This document shows, piece by piece, positions 32,075 to 40,068 of a stretch of DNA of 64,000 bases (positions within the stretch are counted from its first letter, which is position 1; every line of letters begins with the position of its first letter). The stretch is taken from assembly GCF_016804325.1 (NCBI RefSeq), contig NZ_CP043627.1, positions 3,113,001 to 3,177,000 of the forward strand, in the 5' to 3' direction. Under the pieces are notes generated by a model. That model saw only the letters and a program-made list of their open reading frames with translations, made no database searches and had not been told where the DNA came from. This stretch comes from Methylobacterium aquaticum (lineage in GTDB: Bacteria; Pseudomonadota; Alphaproteobacteria; Rhizobiales; Beijerinckiaceae). Both the position numbers and the translations under genes were made by a program.

Positions 32075-33091
32075 TCAACGCCCCGCGTCGATCGCCGGCA
32101 ATTCGCCGGGCGGCAGGCCCGGGGCGGCGGTGGCGGTCTTCGGGCCGCCGGCGCCGCGGGCGCGCTGGGCCAGCGCCACGGTCAGGCGCTCGGCCGCCTC
32201 GGGCTGCATCACCGCCAGCACCTCGGCCATCTTGCGCGGGTTCATGCCCACCACCACCGGGACCAGCACGTCGAGCTTCAGCCGGTCGAAGACCCGGGCG
32301 GCCTCCTTGGGCTTCATCGTCTCGTACATCGTCACCAGGGACTTGAGGCCTGCGGCTTCCGCCTCGGCGCGCTTGGCCGCGGCGTCGTCGCCCTTCTGCT
32401 CCAGGGACTTGAGGTCGTTGATCCGGGTCTCGAGCTTGCGCTCGGCATTCTCGATCAGCTGCTCGCGGGTCTCGAGGTCGCGCGAGCGCTGCTGCAGCGC
32501 GTCGCGCCGGGCCCCGAGCTTCTCCAGGATCGCCCGCTCCGAGGAGACCGGCTCGGCGACCGGGCGCGGCTCCGGCTGGGCAGGCGCGGCGGCAGGAGCC
32601 GCGGCCTCCTTCGGCGAGACCGAGCCGGTGACGGTCGGGTCGAGGGGCTCGTAGCCCGAGCGGGCATGGACCAGGAACTCCGCGAAGCGGGTGCCGGTGG
32701 ACGGCCCGGCTTCGAGAACGGCGAGGACCTTCAGCAGCAGGAGCCCCGCGGCCGCCACCGCCACGGCATCGACGAGGCGCAGGCGGATCATCGGCCCGCG
32801 CCAGACGGGGTTGGCCAGCACGCGCTGCACCAGGACCGCGACCGAGACGGGGGCCTGCGGGACCGTGGCCGGCAGCGTGCCGGCGGGCTTGGTCGCGGCG
32901 GGTTTGGCGGCGGCCGGTTGGGAGGCGCCGGCTCCCGCGGGCTTCGCCGTCGCGGCCTTCGCTGCTGCGGCCTTGGCCGCCGCGGCGTCGGGGGCCGCCG
33001 CTCCGGGCGCGGCGGCGGGTGTCGCGGTGCCGGCCGGAGCCGCACTCGGCGGCAGACCGGCGAAGCGGCGCAGGAGCAGCGCGAGGGTCAT
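32075..33091 (-). CDS. motE: flagellar motor protein MotE (MgtE N-terminal domain)
   Basis: The 338-residue protein has an Ala/Pro/Lys-rich N-terminal segment, one membrane span (LVDAVAVAAAGLLLLKVLAV), a coiled coil (ERAILEKLGARRDALQQRSR) and a C-terminal MgtE_N-type helical domain (LVTMYETMKPKEAARVFDRL, VVVGMNPRKMAEVLAVMQPE). In rhizobia MotE is a periplasmic chaperone for MotC; here no motC is visible. ATG 33091 overlaps the stop of the upstream gene (ATGA), showing translational coupling. It is last in the fliL-fliM-DUF6468-motE operon. Confidence 0.8.
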   Translation of the reverse strand: MTLALLLRRFAGLPPSAAPAGTATPAAAPGAAAPDAAAAKAAAAKAATAKPAGAGASQPAAAKPAATKPAGTLPATVPQAPVSVAVLVQRVLANPVWRGPMIRLRLVDAVAVAAAGLLLLKVLAVLEAGPSTGTRFAEFLVHARSGYEPLDPTVTGSVSPKEAAAPAAAPAQPEPRPVAEPVSSERAILEKLGARRDALQQRSRDLETREQLIENAERKLETRINDLKSLEQKGDDAAAKRAEAEAAGLKSLVTMYETMKPKEAARVFDRLKLDVLVPVVVGMNPRKMAEVLAVMQPEAAERLTVALAQRARGAGGPKTATAAPGLPPGELPAIDAGR

Positions 33092-33684
33092 GCCGCCTGG
33101 GCCTGCAGGCGGCTCAGGGCGCGCTCGCTCAGCGCGCGGGCGGCGGCGGCGGCGGCGCCGAGGCGCTCGCCGGTGGAGACCGGCCGCGGCTCGGGCGCGG
33201 CGGGAGCGTGTGCCGGGGCGACGGGGGCCGCAGCCGGGGCGAACGGGGCGGCCGTCGCGGCCGCAGCATAGGCCGGCGCGGCGGGAGACGGCGCGGCCTC
33301 GCTCGGCGCGAAGGCTTGCGCGAAGGGGGCCTGAACCGCCTCCCCCGGCACCGCCGCCCGGGCCTGGGAGACGATGCGGGCGATGCGCGACAGGACCTCG
33401 TCGCCGGCCTGGAGCTGGGCGGCGAGGTCGGCATTGGTGCGGTCGGCCAGGCGCAGGCGCTCGCCCAGGGTGCGGTCGCACTCGGACAGGGTGGTGCGCA
33501 GGCCGCTGATCGCCCGCTCGGCGGATTCGGTCGCCACCATCAGGTCGCCGATGGTTTGGCGCATCGCCGATTCGTCGCCCTTGAGGCGGGTGATGCGGCG
33601 GCCGAGGCTGACCGAGGTCGCGATGCAGGCGACGAGGAGGACCGCCACCAGCAGGTCGGCGAGGATGCTGATGATCACGCTCAC
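33088..33684 (-). CDS. DUF6468-like flagellar-cluster membrane protein
   Basis: The 198-residue protein starts from GTG with a membrane anchor (MSVIISILADLLVAVLLVACI), then a coiled coil (LMVATESAERAISGLRTTLS), and ends in a long Ala/Pro-rich tail. This arrangement matches an alphaproteobacterial family kept next to fliM and motE; its biochemical role is unknown. It lies 40 bases after fliM and overlaps motE by 4 bases, so all are probably one transcript. Confidence 0.7.
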   Translation of the reverse strand: MSVIISILADLLVAVLLVACIATSVSLGRRITRLKGDESAMRQTIGDLMVATESAERAISGLRTTLSECDRTLGERLRLADRTNADLAAQLQAGDEVLSRIARIVSQARAAVPGEAVQAPFAQAFAPSEAAPSPAAPAYAAAATAAPFAPAAAPVAPAHAPAAPEPRPVSTGERLGAAAAAARALSERALSRLQAQAA

Positions 33685-33724
33685 GATGCGGCCTCGTTTC
33701 GGAAGAGGGACAGGGACATGCGCG

Positions 33725-34939
33725 CTAGCCGTCCTTGCGGTTCTGCATCGAGGCCTCGAAGGCCGCGAAGGTGGTGCGGGACCGGCGCAGGGGACGGGTG
33801 ACCTGCACGGCGATGCTGTCGTCGAGGCGGCCGATCCGCCCTTGCGTCATCGCCCAATCGCCGCAGCGCAGGGTGATGAGGTCGGAGGGCTTGGCGTCGA
33901 ACATGATGGTGTCGCCGACCTCCAGCGACAGCACCCGCTTCAGCGGCAGCGACATCTCGTGCAGGACCGCCTCGACCGCGACGTCGGCCTGGAAGATCTC
34001 GGTGGCGAGGTGCCCTTCCCAGATGTGGTCGCGGCCGAGCTTCTCGCCCATGAAGCTCTGGAGCAGCAGGTCGCGGATCGGCTCGATCGCCGCATACGGG
34101 AACAGGATCTGGAGCAGGCCGCCGCGGCCTTCCATGTCGAGCTTGAGGTCGATCAGGATCGCGGCGTTGGCCGGCCGGGTGATGGTGGCGAAGCGCGGGT
34201 TGGTCTCGATCCGGTCGATCAGGAAGCGCACCGGCGAGAGCGGCTGGAACGAGGCCTCGAGGTCGGTCAGGATGATCTCGACCATCCGGCGCACGAGCTG
34301 CATCTCGATCGGCGTGAACGGCCGCCCGTCGAGGCGGATGCTGGAGCCGCCTCGCTTGCCGCCGAGGAGCAGGTCGAGGGTCGAGTAGGCGAGGTTCGAT
34401 TCGACCGTGACGAGACCCGAATTCTCCCAGGCGTCGGCCCGGAAGACGCCGAGCAGGGTCGGCAGCGGGATCGCGTTGAGGTAGTCGCCGAAGCGCACCG
34501 AGGTGATGTTGTCGAGGGTGACCTCGACGTTGTCCTGGAAGAAGTTGCGCAAGCTCGTCGACAACAACCGGATCATCCGGTCGAAGACGATCTCGAGCAT
34601 CGGCAGGCGCTCGTACGAGACGACGCCCGAATCGACGATGGCCCGGATGCCGCCTGCGCCCGAGGCCGACAGCTCCCGCAGCGAGAAGCCGAGGACCTGG
34701 TCGATCTCCTCCTGGTTCAGGATGCGGTCGTTGCCGGCGAGCTCGGGCAGGTTCTCCGACTCGCCCTCGTCGATCATGTTGGCCCATTCGGCCGCCATGT
34801 CGTTCGACTGGGTGGTGGTCCCCTGCTCGGCCAGCGCCGCGCCCCATTCCTCCGCCAGGGAGGCGTCGCCGCCCCCGCCCTGCTCGATCAGGGCCGCGGC
34901 CCAGTCGTCGTCGTCGATGGTATCGTCAGGTCCGGCCAC
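33725..34939 (-). CDS. fliM: flagellar motor switch protein FliM
   Basis: The 404-residue protein starts from GTG. The conserved core (FDRMIRLLSTSLRNFFQDNV, LPTLLGVFRADAWENSGLVT, YSTLDLLLGGKRGG, ETNPRFATITRPANAAILID) and C-terminal SPOA domain (SLPLKRVLSLEVGDTIMFDA) are standard for the C-ring switch. The CheY-binding-type peptide ILNQEEIDQVLGF is at residues 73-85 rather than at the extreme N-terminus. Before it lie three approximate 20-residue repeats beginning DDWAAALIEQ, EEWGAALAEQ and AEWANMIDEG. It is second in the operon, 44 bases after fliL. Confidence 0.95.
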   Translation of the reverse strand: MAGPDDTIDDDDWAAALIEQGGGGDASLAEEWGAALAEQGTTTQSNDMAAEWANMIDEGESENLPELAGNDRILNQEEIDQVLGFSLRELSASGAGGIRAIVDSGVVSYERLPMLEIVFDRMIRLLSTSLRNFFQDNVEVTLDNITSVRFGDYLNAIPLPTLLGVFRADAWENSGLVTVESNLAYSTLDLLLGGKRGGSSIRLDGRPFTPIEMQLVRRMVEIILTDLEASFQPLSPVRFLIDRIETNPRFATITRPANAAILIDLKLDMEGRGGLLQILFPYAAIEPIRDLLLQSFMGEKLGRDHIWEGHLATEIFQADVAVEAVLHEMSLPLKRVLSLEVGDTIMFDAKPSDLITLRCGDWAMTQGRIGRLDDSIAVQVTRPLRRSRTTFAAFEASMQNRKDG

Positions 34940-34983
34940 GGAAGCACCACATCCCGCTCGAGGGGGTTATTGCGACATCTTTG

Positions 34984-35502
34984 TTATTGGATGACGAAGT
35001 CCTTGAAGAGCACCGCGTCGACCTTGGCGGGGTAGACCGCCACGTTGACCCGGCGCAGCAGCTCCTCGCGCAGGCGGTAGGTGCCGCCGGCGGCCTCGAA
35101 GTCGCCGACGCGCAGGTCGCGCACGAAGACCTGGAACGTGTCCTCGACCCGCGGCATCAAGGGCTGGATCTCGGAGGCCACCTTCGAATCCCGCACCTCC
35201 AAAGCCACCTTCAGCTTCAGGAAGCGCGGCTGGGTCTGCCCCGGCTCGGGCATCAGGTTCATGGTCATCTCGCGGACGTCCATGAACGCCACCGGCATCT
35301 TCTGCTCGGAGGCCGCCTTCTCGGCATGGGCCGCGCGGCTGCGCATGAACAGGAACCCGCCGCCGCCACCGCCCGCCAGCAGCAGGGCCGCCGCGACGAT
35401 GATGATGAGCTTCTTCTTGCCGCCGCCTGCGGCCGGGGCCGCCCCCTCCTCGCCGTCCCCGTCGCCATCCGGCGCCGGGGCCTTCTTCGGCTTCTTGGCC
35501 AT
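34984..35502 (-). CDS. fliL: flagellar basal body-associated protein FliL
   Basis: The 172-residue protein has a Lys/Asp/Gly-rich cytoplasmic tail, one span (KKLIIIVAAALLLAGGGGGG) and a periplasmic domain ending VDAVLFKDFVIQ, the FliL hallmark. FliL surrounds the stator units and supports torque. It is first in the operon with fliM. A perfect TTAA-N7-TTAA site 53-67 bases upstream suggests CtrA control, as for fliL in Caulobacter. Confidence 0.93.
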   Translation of the reverse strand: MAKKPKKAPAPDGDGDGEEGAAPAAGGGKKKLIIIVAAALLLAGGGGGGFLFMRSRAAHAEKAASEQKMPVAFMDVREMTMNLMPEPGQTQPRFLKLKVALEVRDSKVASEIQPLMPRVEDTFQVFVRDLRVGDFEAAGGTYRLREELLRRVNVAVYPAKVDAVLFKDFVIQ

Positions 35503-35554
35503 CGCCCGCCGTCCACACCCTGAAGATCCGTAACCGGAGAGTGTGCGAAGACGG

Positions 35555-35569
35555 TTAACGGCGCGTTAA
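35555..35569. promoter_or_regulatory. CtrA-type binding site upstream of fliL
   Basis: TTAACGGCGCGTTAA is a perfect TTAA-N7-TTAA match and is also a perfect palindrome. It lies 53 bases before the fliL ATG and 200 before flgF. A further half-site, TTAACC, is at 35639. CtrA recognises this pattern in Caulobacter and related alphaproteobacteria. Confidence 0.65.
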
Positions 35570-35684
35570 GGCGGCAAATTCTGCCCGGTCGAACTTGCCG
35601 GGTCGGCACGAAACGACCGCCCCGGCCGACGCCAGCGATTAACCAAGCATTTGCCATAACACCGGAATTCGGCGTCGGCGTTCC

Positions 35685-35699
35685 TGGCACGGCCCCTGC
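35685..35699 (+). promoter_or_regulatory. sigma-54 promoter upstream of flgF
   Basis: TGGCACG (35685-35691), GCCC, CTGC (35696-35699) has a perfect -24 box and GG-N10-GC spacing; the -12 box has one mismatch. It lies 70 bases before the flgF GTG. Sigma-54 drives rod and hook genes in several alphaproteobacteria. Confidence 0.65.
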
Positions 35700-35768
35700 G
35701 AACAGGAAGACGGGTCCGCCGCTGGGGAGCGGGGTGGCCCGCCACCACGCATCGACGGGGAGTAGCCG

Positions 35769-36515
35769 GTGCAGAATGCTCAGTTGATCGGGCTCTCGTC
35801 CCAGATGGCCTTGGGGCGCGAGCTCGAGGTCATCGCCAACAACATGGCCAACGTCACCACGACGGGCTTCAAGGCGCGCACGCCGCGCTTCCAGGAATAC
35901 CTGATGCCGAAGGCGAGCGCGGAGACCTTCCAGCGCCCCGACCGCAAGGTCTCCTACGTCATCGATGCGGCGGCCCCCCTCGACATGCAGCAGGGGCCGA
36001 TCGAGCCGACCGGCAACCCGCTCAACGCGGCGATCCGGGGCGAGGCGTTCTTCGCGGTGCAGACGCCGCAGGGCGAGCGCTACACCCGCAACGGCGCCTT
36101 CGAGATGAACCCGCAAGGGCAGATCGTGACGAGCGACGGCTATCCGGTCCTCGGCGACGGCGGCCCGATCCAGATCGGCCAGCAGGAGACCGGGCTGGCC
36201 CTCGGGCCGGACGGCACCGTCTCGACCAACCAGGGCACCCGCGGCCGCCTGCGGCTCGTCACCTTCGCCAACCCGCAAGGCCTGACGAATGCCGGCGGCA
36301 ACCTCTATTCGTCGAACACGCCGGCGCAGCCGGCCGGTCCGCAGGGGCGGATCGAGCCCGGCGCGCTCGAGCGCTCGAACGTCCGCCCGGTACTGGCGAT
36401 GAGCCGGATGCTGGAGGTGAACCGCACCTACCAGCTCGTCTCCGACACGGTGTCGCGGCTCGATTCCTTGCGCGGCCAGGCGATCCAGCGCCTCGCCGAC
36501 GTCGGCAACGTTTGA
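35769..36515 (+). CDS. flgF: flagellar basal-body rod protein FlgF
   Basis: The 248-residue proximal rod protein begins from GTG with MQNAQLIGLSSQMALGRELE. It has the rod-family motif VIANNMANVTTTGFKA, the central AIRGEAFFAVQTPQGERYTRNG and the C-terminal MSRMLEVNRTYQLVSDTVSR that forms the D0 coiled coil. GGGGAG lies 7 bases upstream. It leads flgF-flgG-flgA-flgH, with 16 bases to flgG, under a probable sigma-54 promoter. Exported by the flagellar type III system without a cleaved signal. Confidence 0.95.
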   Translation: MQNAQLIGLSSQMALGRELEVIANNMANVTTTGFKARTPRFQEYLMPKASAETFQRPDRKVSYVIDAAAPLDMQQGPIEPTGNPLNAAIRGEAFFAVQTPQGERYTRNGAFEMNPQGQIVTSDGYPVLGDGGPIQIGQQETGLALGPDGTVSTNQGTRGRLRLVTFANPQGLTNAGGNLYSSNTPAQPAGPQGRIEPGALERSNVRPVLAMSRMLEVNRTYQLVSDTVSRLDSLRGQAIQRLADVGNV

Positions 36516-36531
36516 ACGGGAGCCTTAGACG

Positions 36532-37323
36532 ATGCGCGCGCTCTACGCCGCCGCCACCGGCATGGCGGCCCAGGAACTCAACGTCCAGGTCATCTCGAAC
36601 AACATCGCGAACCTGCGCACCACCGGCTACAAGCGCCAGCAGGCGCATTTCCAGGATCTGCTCTACCAGAACCTGCGCCGGGCCGGCACCGCGACCTCGG
36701 ACCAGAACAACCAGCTGCCGGCGGGCCTCGCCATCGGCTCCGGCGTCAAGACCACCTCGACCGCCCGGGTGATGTCGCAGGGCACCCTGACCTCGACCGA
36801 GAAGACCTACGACATCGCCGTGCGCGGCGAGGGCTTCTTCCAGGTCACGATGCCGGACGGGCGGACCTCGTATACCCGCGACGGCTCGTTCGACCTCGAT
36901 GCGCAGGGGCAGATCGTCACCCGCGAGGGTTACCTGATGAACCCGAACATCTCGGTGCCGAACAACGCCACCAGCGTCACGATCAGCGCCTCGGGCATCG
37001 TGCAGGCGACGATCCCCGGCCAGACCGCGCCGCAGAATCTCGGCCAGATCCAGATGGCGCGGTTCGTCAACAAGGTCGGCCTCGAATCGATCGGCGACAA
37101 CCTGTTCGTCGAGACCCTGGCCTCCGGCCCGCCGATCACCGGCAATCCCGGTACCGACGGCTTCGGCAACCTGCAGCAGAGCTACCTCGAAGAGGCCAAC
37201 GTCAACGCGGTCTCGGAGATCTCCTCCTTGATCGCCGCGCAGCGCGCCTACGAGATGAACTCGAAGGTCGTGACCGCCGCCGACCAGATGCTCTCCACCA
37301 CCTCGCAGATGTTCCGCGGATGA
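36532..37323 (+). CDS. flgG: flagellar distal rod protein FlgG
   Basis: The 263-residue protein has the FlgG start MRALYAAATGMAAQELNVQV, ISNNIANLRTTGYKRQQAHF, the central IAVRGEGFFQVTMPDGRTSY, and the C-terminal EISSLIAAQRAYEMNSKVVT with ML. Length and motifs are typical. It forms the distal rod between FlgF and the hook. Its stop overlaps the flgA start by 4 bases. Confidence 0.96.
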   Translation: MRALYAAATGMAAQELNVQVISNNIANLRTTGYKRQQAHFQDLLYQNLRRAGTATSDQNNQLPAGLAIGSGVKTTSTARVMSQGTLTSTEKTYDIAVRGEGFFQVTMPDGRTSYTRDGSFDLDAQGQIVTREGYLMNPNISVPNNATSVTISASGIVQATIPGQTAPQNLGQIQMARFVNKVGLESIGDNLFVETLASGPPITGNPGTDGFGNLQQSYLEEANVNAVSEISSLIAAQRAYEMNSKVVTAADQMLSTTSQMFRG

Positions 37324-38387
37324 GCGCCCCGATGATCGACCTCGCTCCCGTCGTCCACGCGCCCGCATTCCCGGCGGCCCGCCGCGCGCTGCTCGGGCCC
37401 GGCATCCTGTCGCGCACCGCGTTGACCCTGCTCGCGCTCAGTCTCATGACCCTGCCGGTGCTCGCTGGCGAGCGCCTCTCGCTCAAGGGCGACATCACCG
37501 CCGAGCGCGACGTGATCACCCTCGGCGACCTCGTCGCCGGCGCCCCGCCGGCGCTCGCCCAGAAGGCGCTGTTCCGGGCGCCGGCGCTCGGCACCTCCGG
37601 CACGATCCAGGTCCGGCGCATCGTCGAGGCGACGGCCGGGCTCGGGCTCGACGCGCCGGAGAGCGGCGGCCGGCTTCAGATCTCGGTCCAGCGCGCGGCC
37701 CGCCGCATCGCCGCCCCGGAGATCGAGGGCGCCGTGAAGGCGGCGCTCGCCAAGGTCCGCGGCCTCGAATCCGGCTCGGTCACGATCGCCTTCGAGGGCG
37801 AGCCGCCGGTGCTGACCGTGCCGCCGGAGCTCAATGCCGCGGTCACCGCCCAGGAGGTCGCCTACGATCCCCGCAGCCGCCGGGTCACCGCCCTGGTGGT
37901 GGTGGGCGAGCGCCAGGCCTCGCTGCGGGTGTCGGGCCAGATCGTCGAGATGGCCGACGTCGCGGTGCTGACCCGGGCGATCAACCGGGGCGAGACCCTG
38001 TCGGCCCCCGACATCGCGATCGAGCGCCGCCCGCGCGACGGCCTGCCGGCCGATAGCGCGGCGGATGCCGCCGCCTTCATCGGCCAGGTGGCGCAGAAGC
38101 CCCTCGGCGCCGGCACGGCGCTCCGCGCCGGCGAGCTGAACCGGCCGGACCTCGTCGCCCGCGGCGAGTCGGTGACCATCGTGTACGAGACCCCCGGCGT
38201 GGCGTTGTCGCTCCGCGGCCAGGCCCGTGACGGCGGGCCGCTCGGCGCGGTGATCGGGGTGATCAACCCGGTCTCCAAGAAGGTGATCCAGGCCACCGTG
38301 ATCGGCCCCGGCCGCGTCACCGTGGCGCCGATCGTCCCGGTGATCGCGGCGGCCCCGGCCGCCCGCCTCGCCTCGGCCGGGCAGTGA
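37320..38387 (+). CDS. flgA: flagellar P-ring assembly chaperone FlgA
   Basis: The 355-residue protein has an N-terminal extension, then a signal-like segment (LTLLALSLMTLPVLAGERLS) and a C-terminal SAF domain (VLTRAINRGETLSAPDIAIE, GESVTIVYETPGVALSLRGQA, VINPVSKKVIQATVIGPGRV). FlgA is a periplasmic chaperone for FlgI. The ATG overlaps the flgG stop (ATGA). An in-frame Met nearer the signal sequence could be the true start, because the first 30 residues are unusual for an exported protein. Confidence 0.92.
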   Translation: MSAPMIDLAPVVHAPAFPAARRALLGPGILSRTALTLLALSLMTLPVLAGERLSLKGDITAERDVITLGDLVAGAPPALAQKALFRAPALGTSGTIQVRRIVEATAGLGLDAPESGGRLQISVQRAARRIAAPEIEGAVKAALAKVRGLESGSVTIAFEGEPPVLTVPPELNAAVTAQEVAYDPRSRRVTALVVVGERQASLRVSGQIVEMADVAVLTRAINRGETLSAPDIAIERRPRDGLPADSAADAAAFIGQVAQKPLGAGTALRAGELNRPDLVARGESVTIVYETPGVALSLRGQARDGGPLGAVIGVINPVSKKVIQATVIGPGRVTVAPIVPVIAAAPAARLASAGQ

Positions 38388-38400
38388 GGATTTTCTCCAG

Positions 38401-39138
38401 ATGATCCTTCCTCGCCTCGCCCTGGCCGGCCTCGCGGCTGCGCTGCTCGCCGGCTGCAACACCGCCGACCGCCTCACCCAGATCGGCGCGACGCCGGTCC
38501 TGTCGGCGATCGACGATCCGACCGCGCAGCCCGGCTACCGCCCGGTGCGGCTGCCGATGCCGGACGTCCAGCCGGTCTCCTACGCCTCGAACTCGCTCTG
38601 GCGCACCGGCTCGCGCGCCTTCTTCAAGGACCAGCGCGCCGCCAAGGTCGGCGACCTCGTGACGGTGAAGATCAACGTCACCGACAAGGCGAACCTGAAC
38701 AACGAGACCAAGCGCTCGCGGGCGAACAGCGAGTCCTTCGGGCTCCCGAACGCCTTCGGACTCGAGAAGCAGACCAAGCTCCTCGGCGGCATCGATCCGG
38801 AAAAGATGCTCAAGACGCAGGCCGTCACCAGCAACGACGGTGCCGGCTCGGTGCAGCGGGCCGAGACGGTGACCACCAGCGTGGCGGCGATCGTCACGCA
38901 GGTGCTGCCGAACGGCAACCTGGTGCTGGAAGGCCGCCAGGAGATCCGCATCAACTTCGAGGTGCGCGAACTGATCGTCGGCGGCGTGCTGCGGCCGGAG
39001 GACATCGAGTCCGACAATACGGTCGATTCGAGCAAGATCGCCCAGGCCCGCATCGCCTATGGCGGCCGCGGCCAAATCAGCGACGTGCAGCAGCCGCGCT
39101 ACGGCCAGCAATTCCTGGACGTCGTGCTGCCGTTCTGA
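38401..39138 (+). CDS. flgH: flagellar L-ring lipoprotein FlgH
   Basis: The 245-residue protein has a lipobox LLAGC with Cys19, SNSLWRTGSRAFFKDQRAAK VGD-type L-ring motifs, NGNLVLEGRQEIRINFEVRE and the C-terminal YGGRGQISDVQQPRYGQQFL. It forms the outer-membrane ring of the basal body. It lies 13 bases after flgA and ends the operon; a strong hairpin follows. Confidence 0.95.
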   Translation: MILPRLALAGLAAALLAGCNTADRLTQIGATPVLSAIDDPTAQPGYRPVRLPMPDVQPVSYASNSLWRTGSRAFFKDQRAAKVGDLVTVKINVTDKANLNNETKRSRANSESFGLPNAFGLEKQTKLLGGIDPEKMLKTQAVTSNDGAGSVQRAETVTTSVAAIVTQVLPNGNLVLEGRQEIRINFEVRELIVGGVLRPEDIESDNTVDSSKIAQARIAYGGRGQISDVQQPRYGQQFLDVVLPF

Positions 39139-39203
39139 CGGGCGGCGGCAACACGATCCCGCACCGGGCGGCACGCTCCCCCCTTGAGCCGCCCGGACGC
39201 GGC

Positions 39204-39238
39204 GCGGCCCCGGCACTCCCGCCGGGGCCGCCTTCGTT
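39204..39238 (+). terminator. rho-independent-type terminator after flgH
   Basis: GCGGCCCCGGC (39204-39214) and GCCGGGGCCGC (39221-39231) form a perfect 11-pair stem with a 6-base loop, followed by CTTCGTTT. It ends the flgFGAH transcript. Confidence 0.75.
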
Positions 39239-39292
39239 TCTGGTGTCGAAATTTCAGCGCCGAAAGAAAAAGCGCGGCAGATGCCGCGCTTC

Positions 39293-39470
39293 AACCCTCC
39301 CCCCCTCTGCGGGGGAGGGTGGCCTACGGAGTAGGCCGGGAGAGGGGAACCACGGTTCCGGATAGGGTGACACCGTTCTGCCGGGCGCGACTTGGATCAG
39401 CGTCGCGCTGCCCCTCTCCCGGCCCCTGCTGACGCAGGGTCCACCCTCCCCCGCAGAGGGGGGAGGGTTC
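39293..39470. repeat. palindromic repeat family D, copy D2
   Basis: AACCCTCCCCCCCTCTGCGG and GGGAGGGTGG at the left are inverted against CCACCCTCCC and CCGCAGAGGGGGGAGGGTT at the right. Inner CCGGGAGAGGGG pairs with CCCCTCTCCCGG. The central 70 bases are less symmetric. It sits between convergent flgH and dksA. Confidence 0.8.
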
Positions 39471-39487
39471 ATGGTCGCGTCACACCC

Positions 39488-39907
39488 TCAATCGTCCCGG
39501 TACACCCGCTCCCGGCGCTCGTGGCGCTCCTGGGCTTCCAGCGACAGGGTCGCGATCGGCCGGGCTTCCAGGCGCTTCAAGGAGATCGGCTCGCCGGTTT
39601 CCTCGCAATAGCCGTAGGAACCGTCCTCGATCCGGGACAGGGCCGCGTCGATCTTGGCGATCAGCTTGCGCTGCCGGTCGCGCGCCCGCAATTCGATCGC
39701 CCGGTCGGTCTCGGACGAGGCGCGGTCGGTCAGGTCGGGGTGGTTCTCGTTCTCGCTCTGCAACGCCACCAGAGTGTCCTGGGCCTCGCGCAGAATGTCT
39801 TGCTTCCACCCCTGGAGCTTGCGGCGAAAATACTCCCGCTGACGCTCGTTCATGAAGGGCTCGGCGTCACTGGGGGCATAGCCCTCCTCGATCACGATCT
39901 TCGCCAT
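39488..39907 (-). CDS. dksA: RNA polymerase-binding transcription factor DksA (single-Cys type)
   Basis: The 139-residue protein has the coiled-coil tip DLTDRAS (D58, D61, A63, matching DxxDxA), the long helices around it, and the C-terminal YGYCEETGEPISLKRLEARP. Only Cys101 of the four zinc-finger cysteines remains, the usual state in alphaproteobacteria, so it should not need zinc in the classical way. It binds the secondary channel of RNA polymerase and acts with ppGpp. ATG 39907 has GAGGGG upstream; the longer frame is not conserved. Confidence 0.93.
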   Translation of the reverse strand: MAKIVIEEGYAPSDAEPFMNERQREYFRRKLQGWKQDILREAQDTLVALQSENENHPDLTDRASSETDRAIELRARDRQRKLIAKIDAALSRIEDGSYGYCEETGEPISLKRLEARPIATLSLEAQERHERRERVYRDD

Positions 39908-40068
39908 CGCGCCCCTCGGAAAAACAAATGTTGTCCTGACCGCAGCCGGCATCATGGCTACGACCCACTTGGCGCAGCCCTATAATAGAGGCTGCACGAC
40001 ACCACAATGTCCCAGGAGCGATACGCAAGGACCGGACCAGGGGACGGCGGCCCCCTGCTGCAATCGTG

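Noticed and set aside
31991..33271. 426-codon plus-strand open frame
   Set aside because: It is antisense to motE and the DUF6468-like gene, and Gly/Arg-rich.
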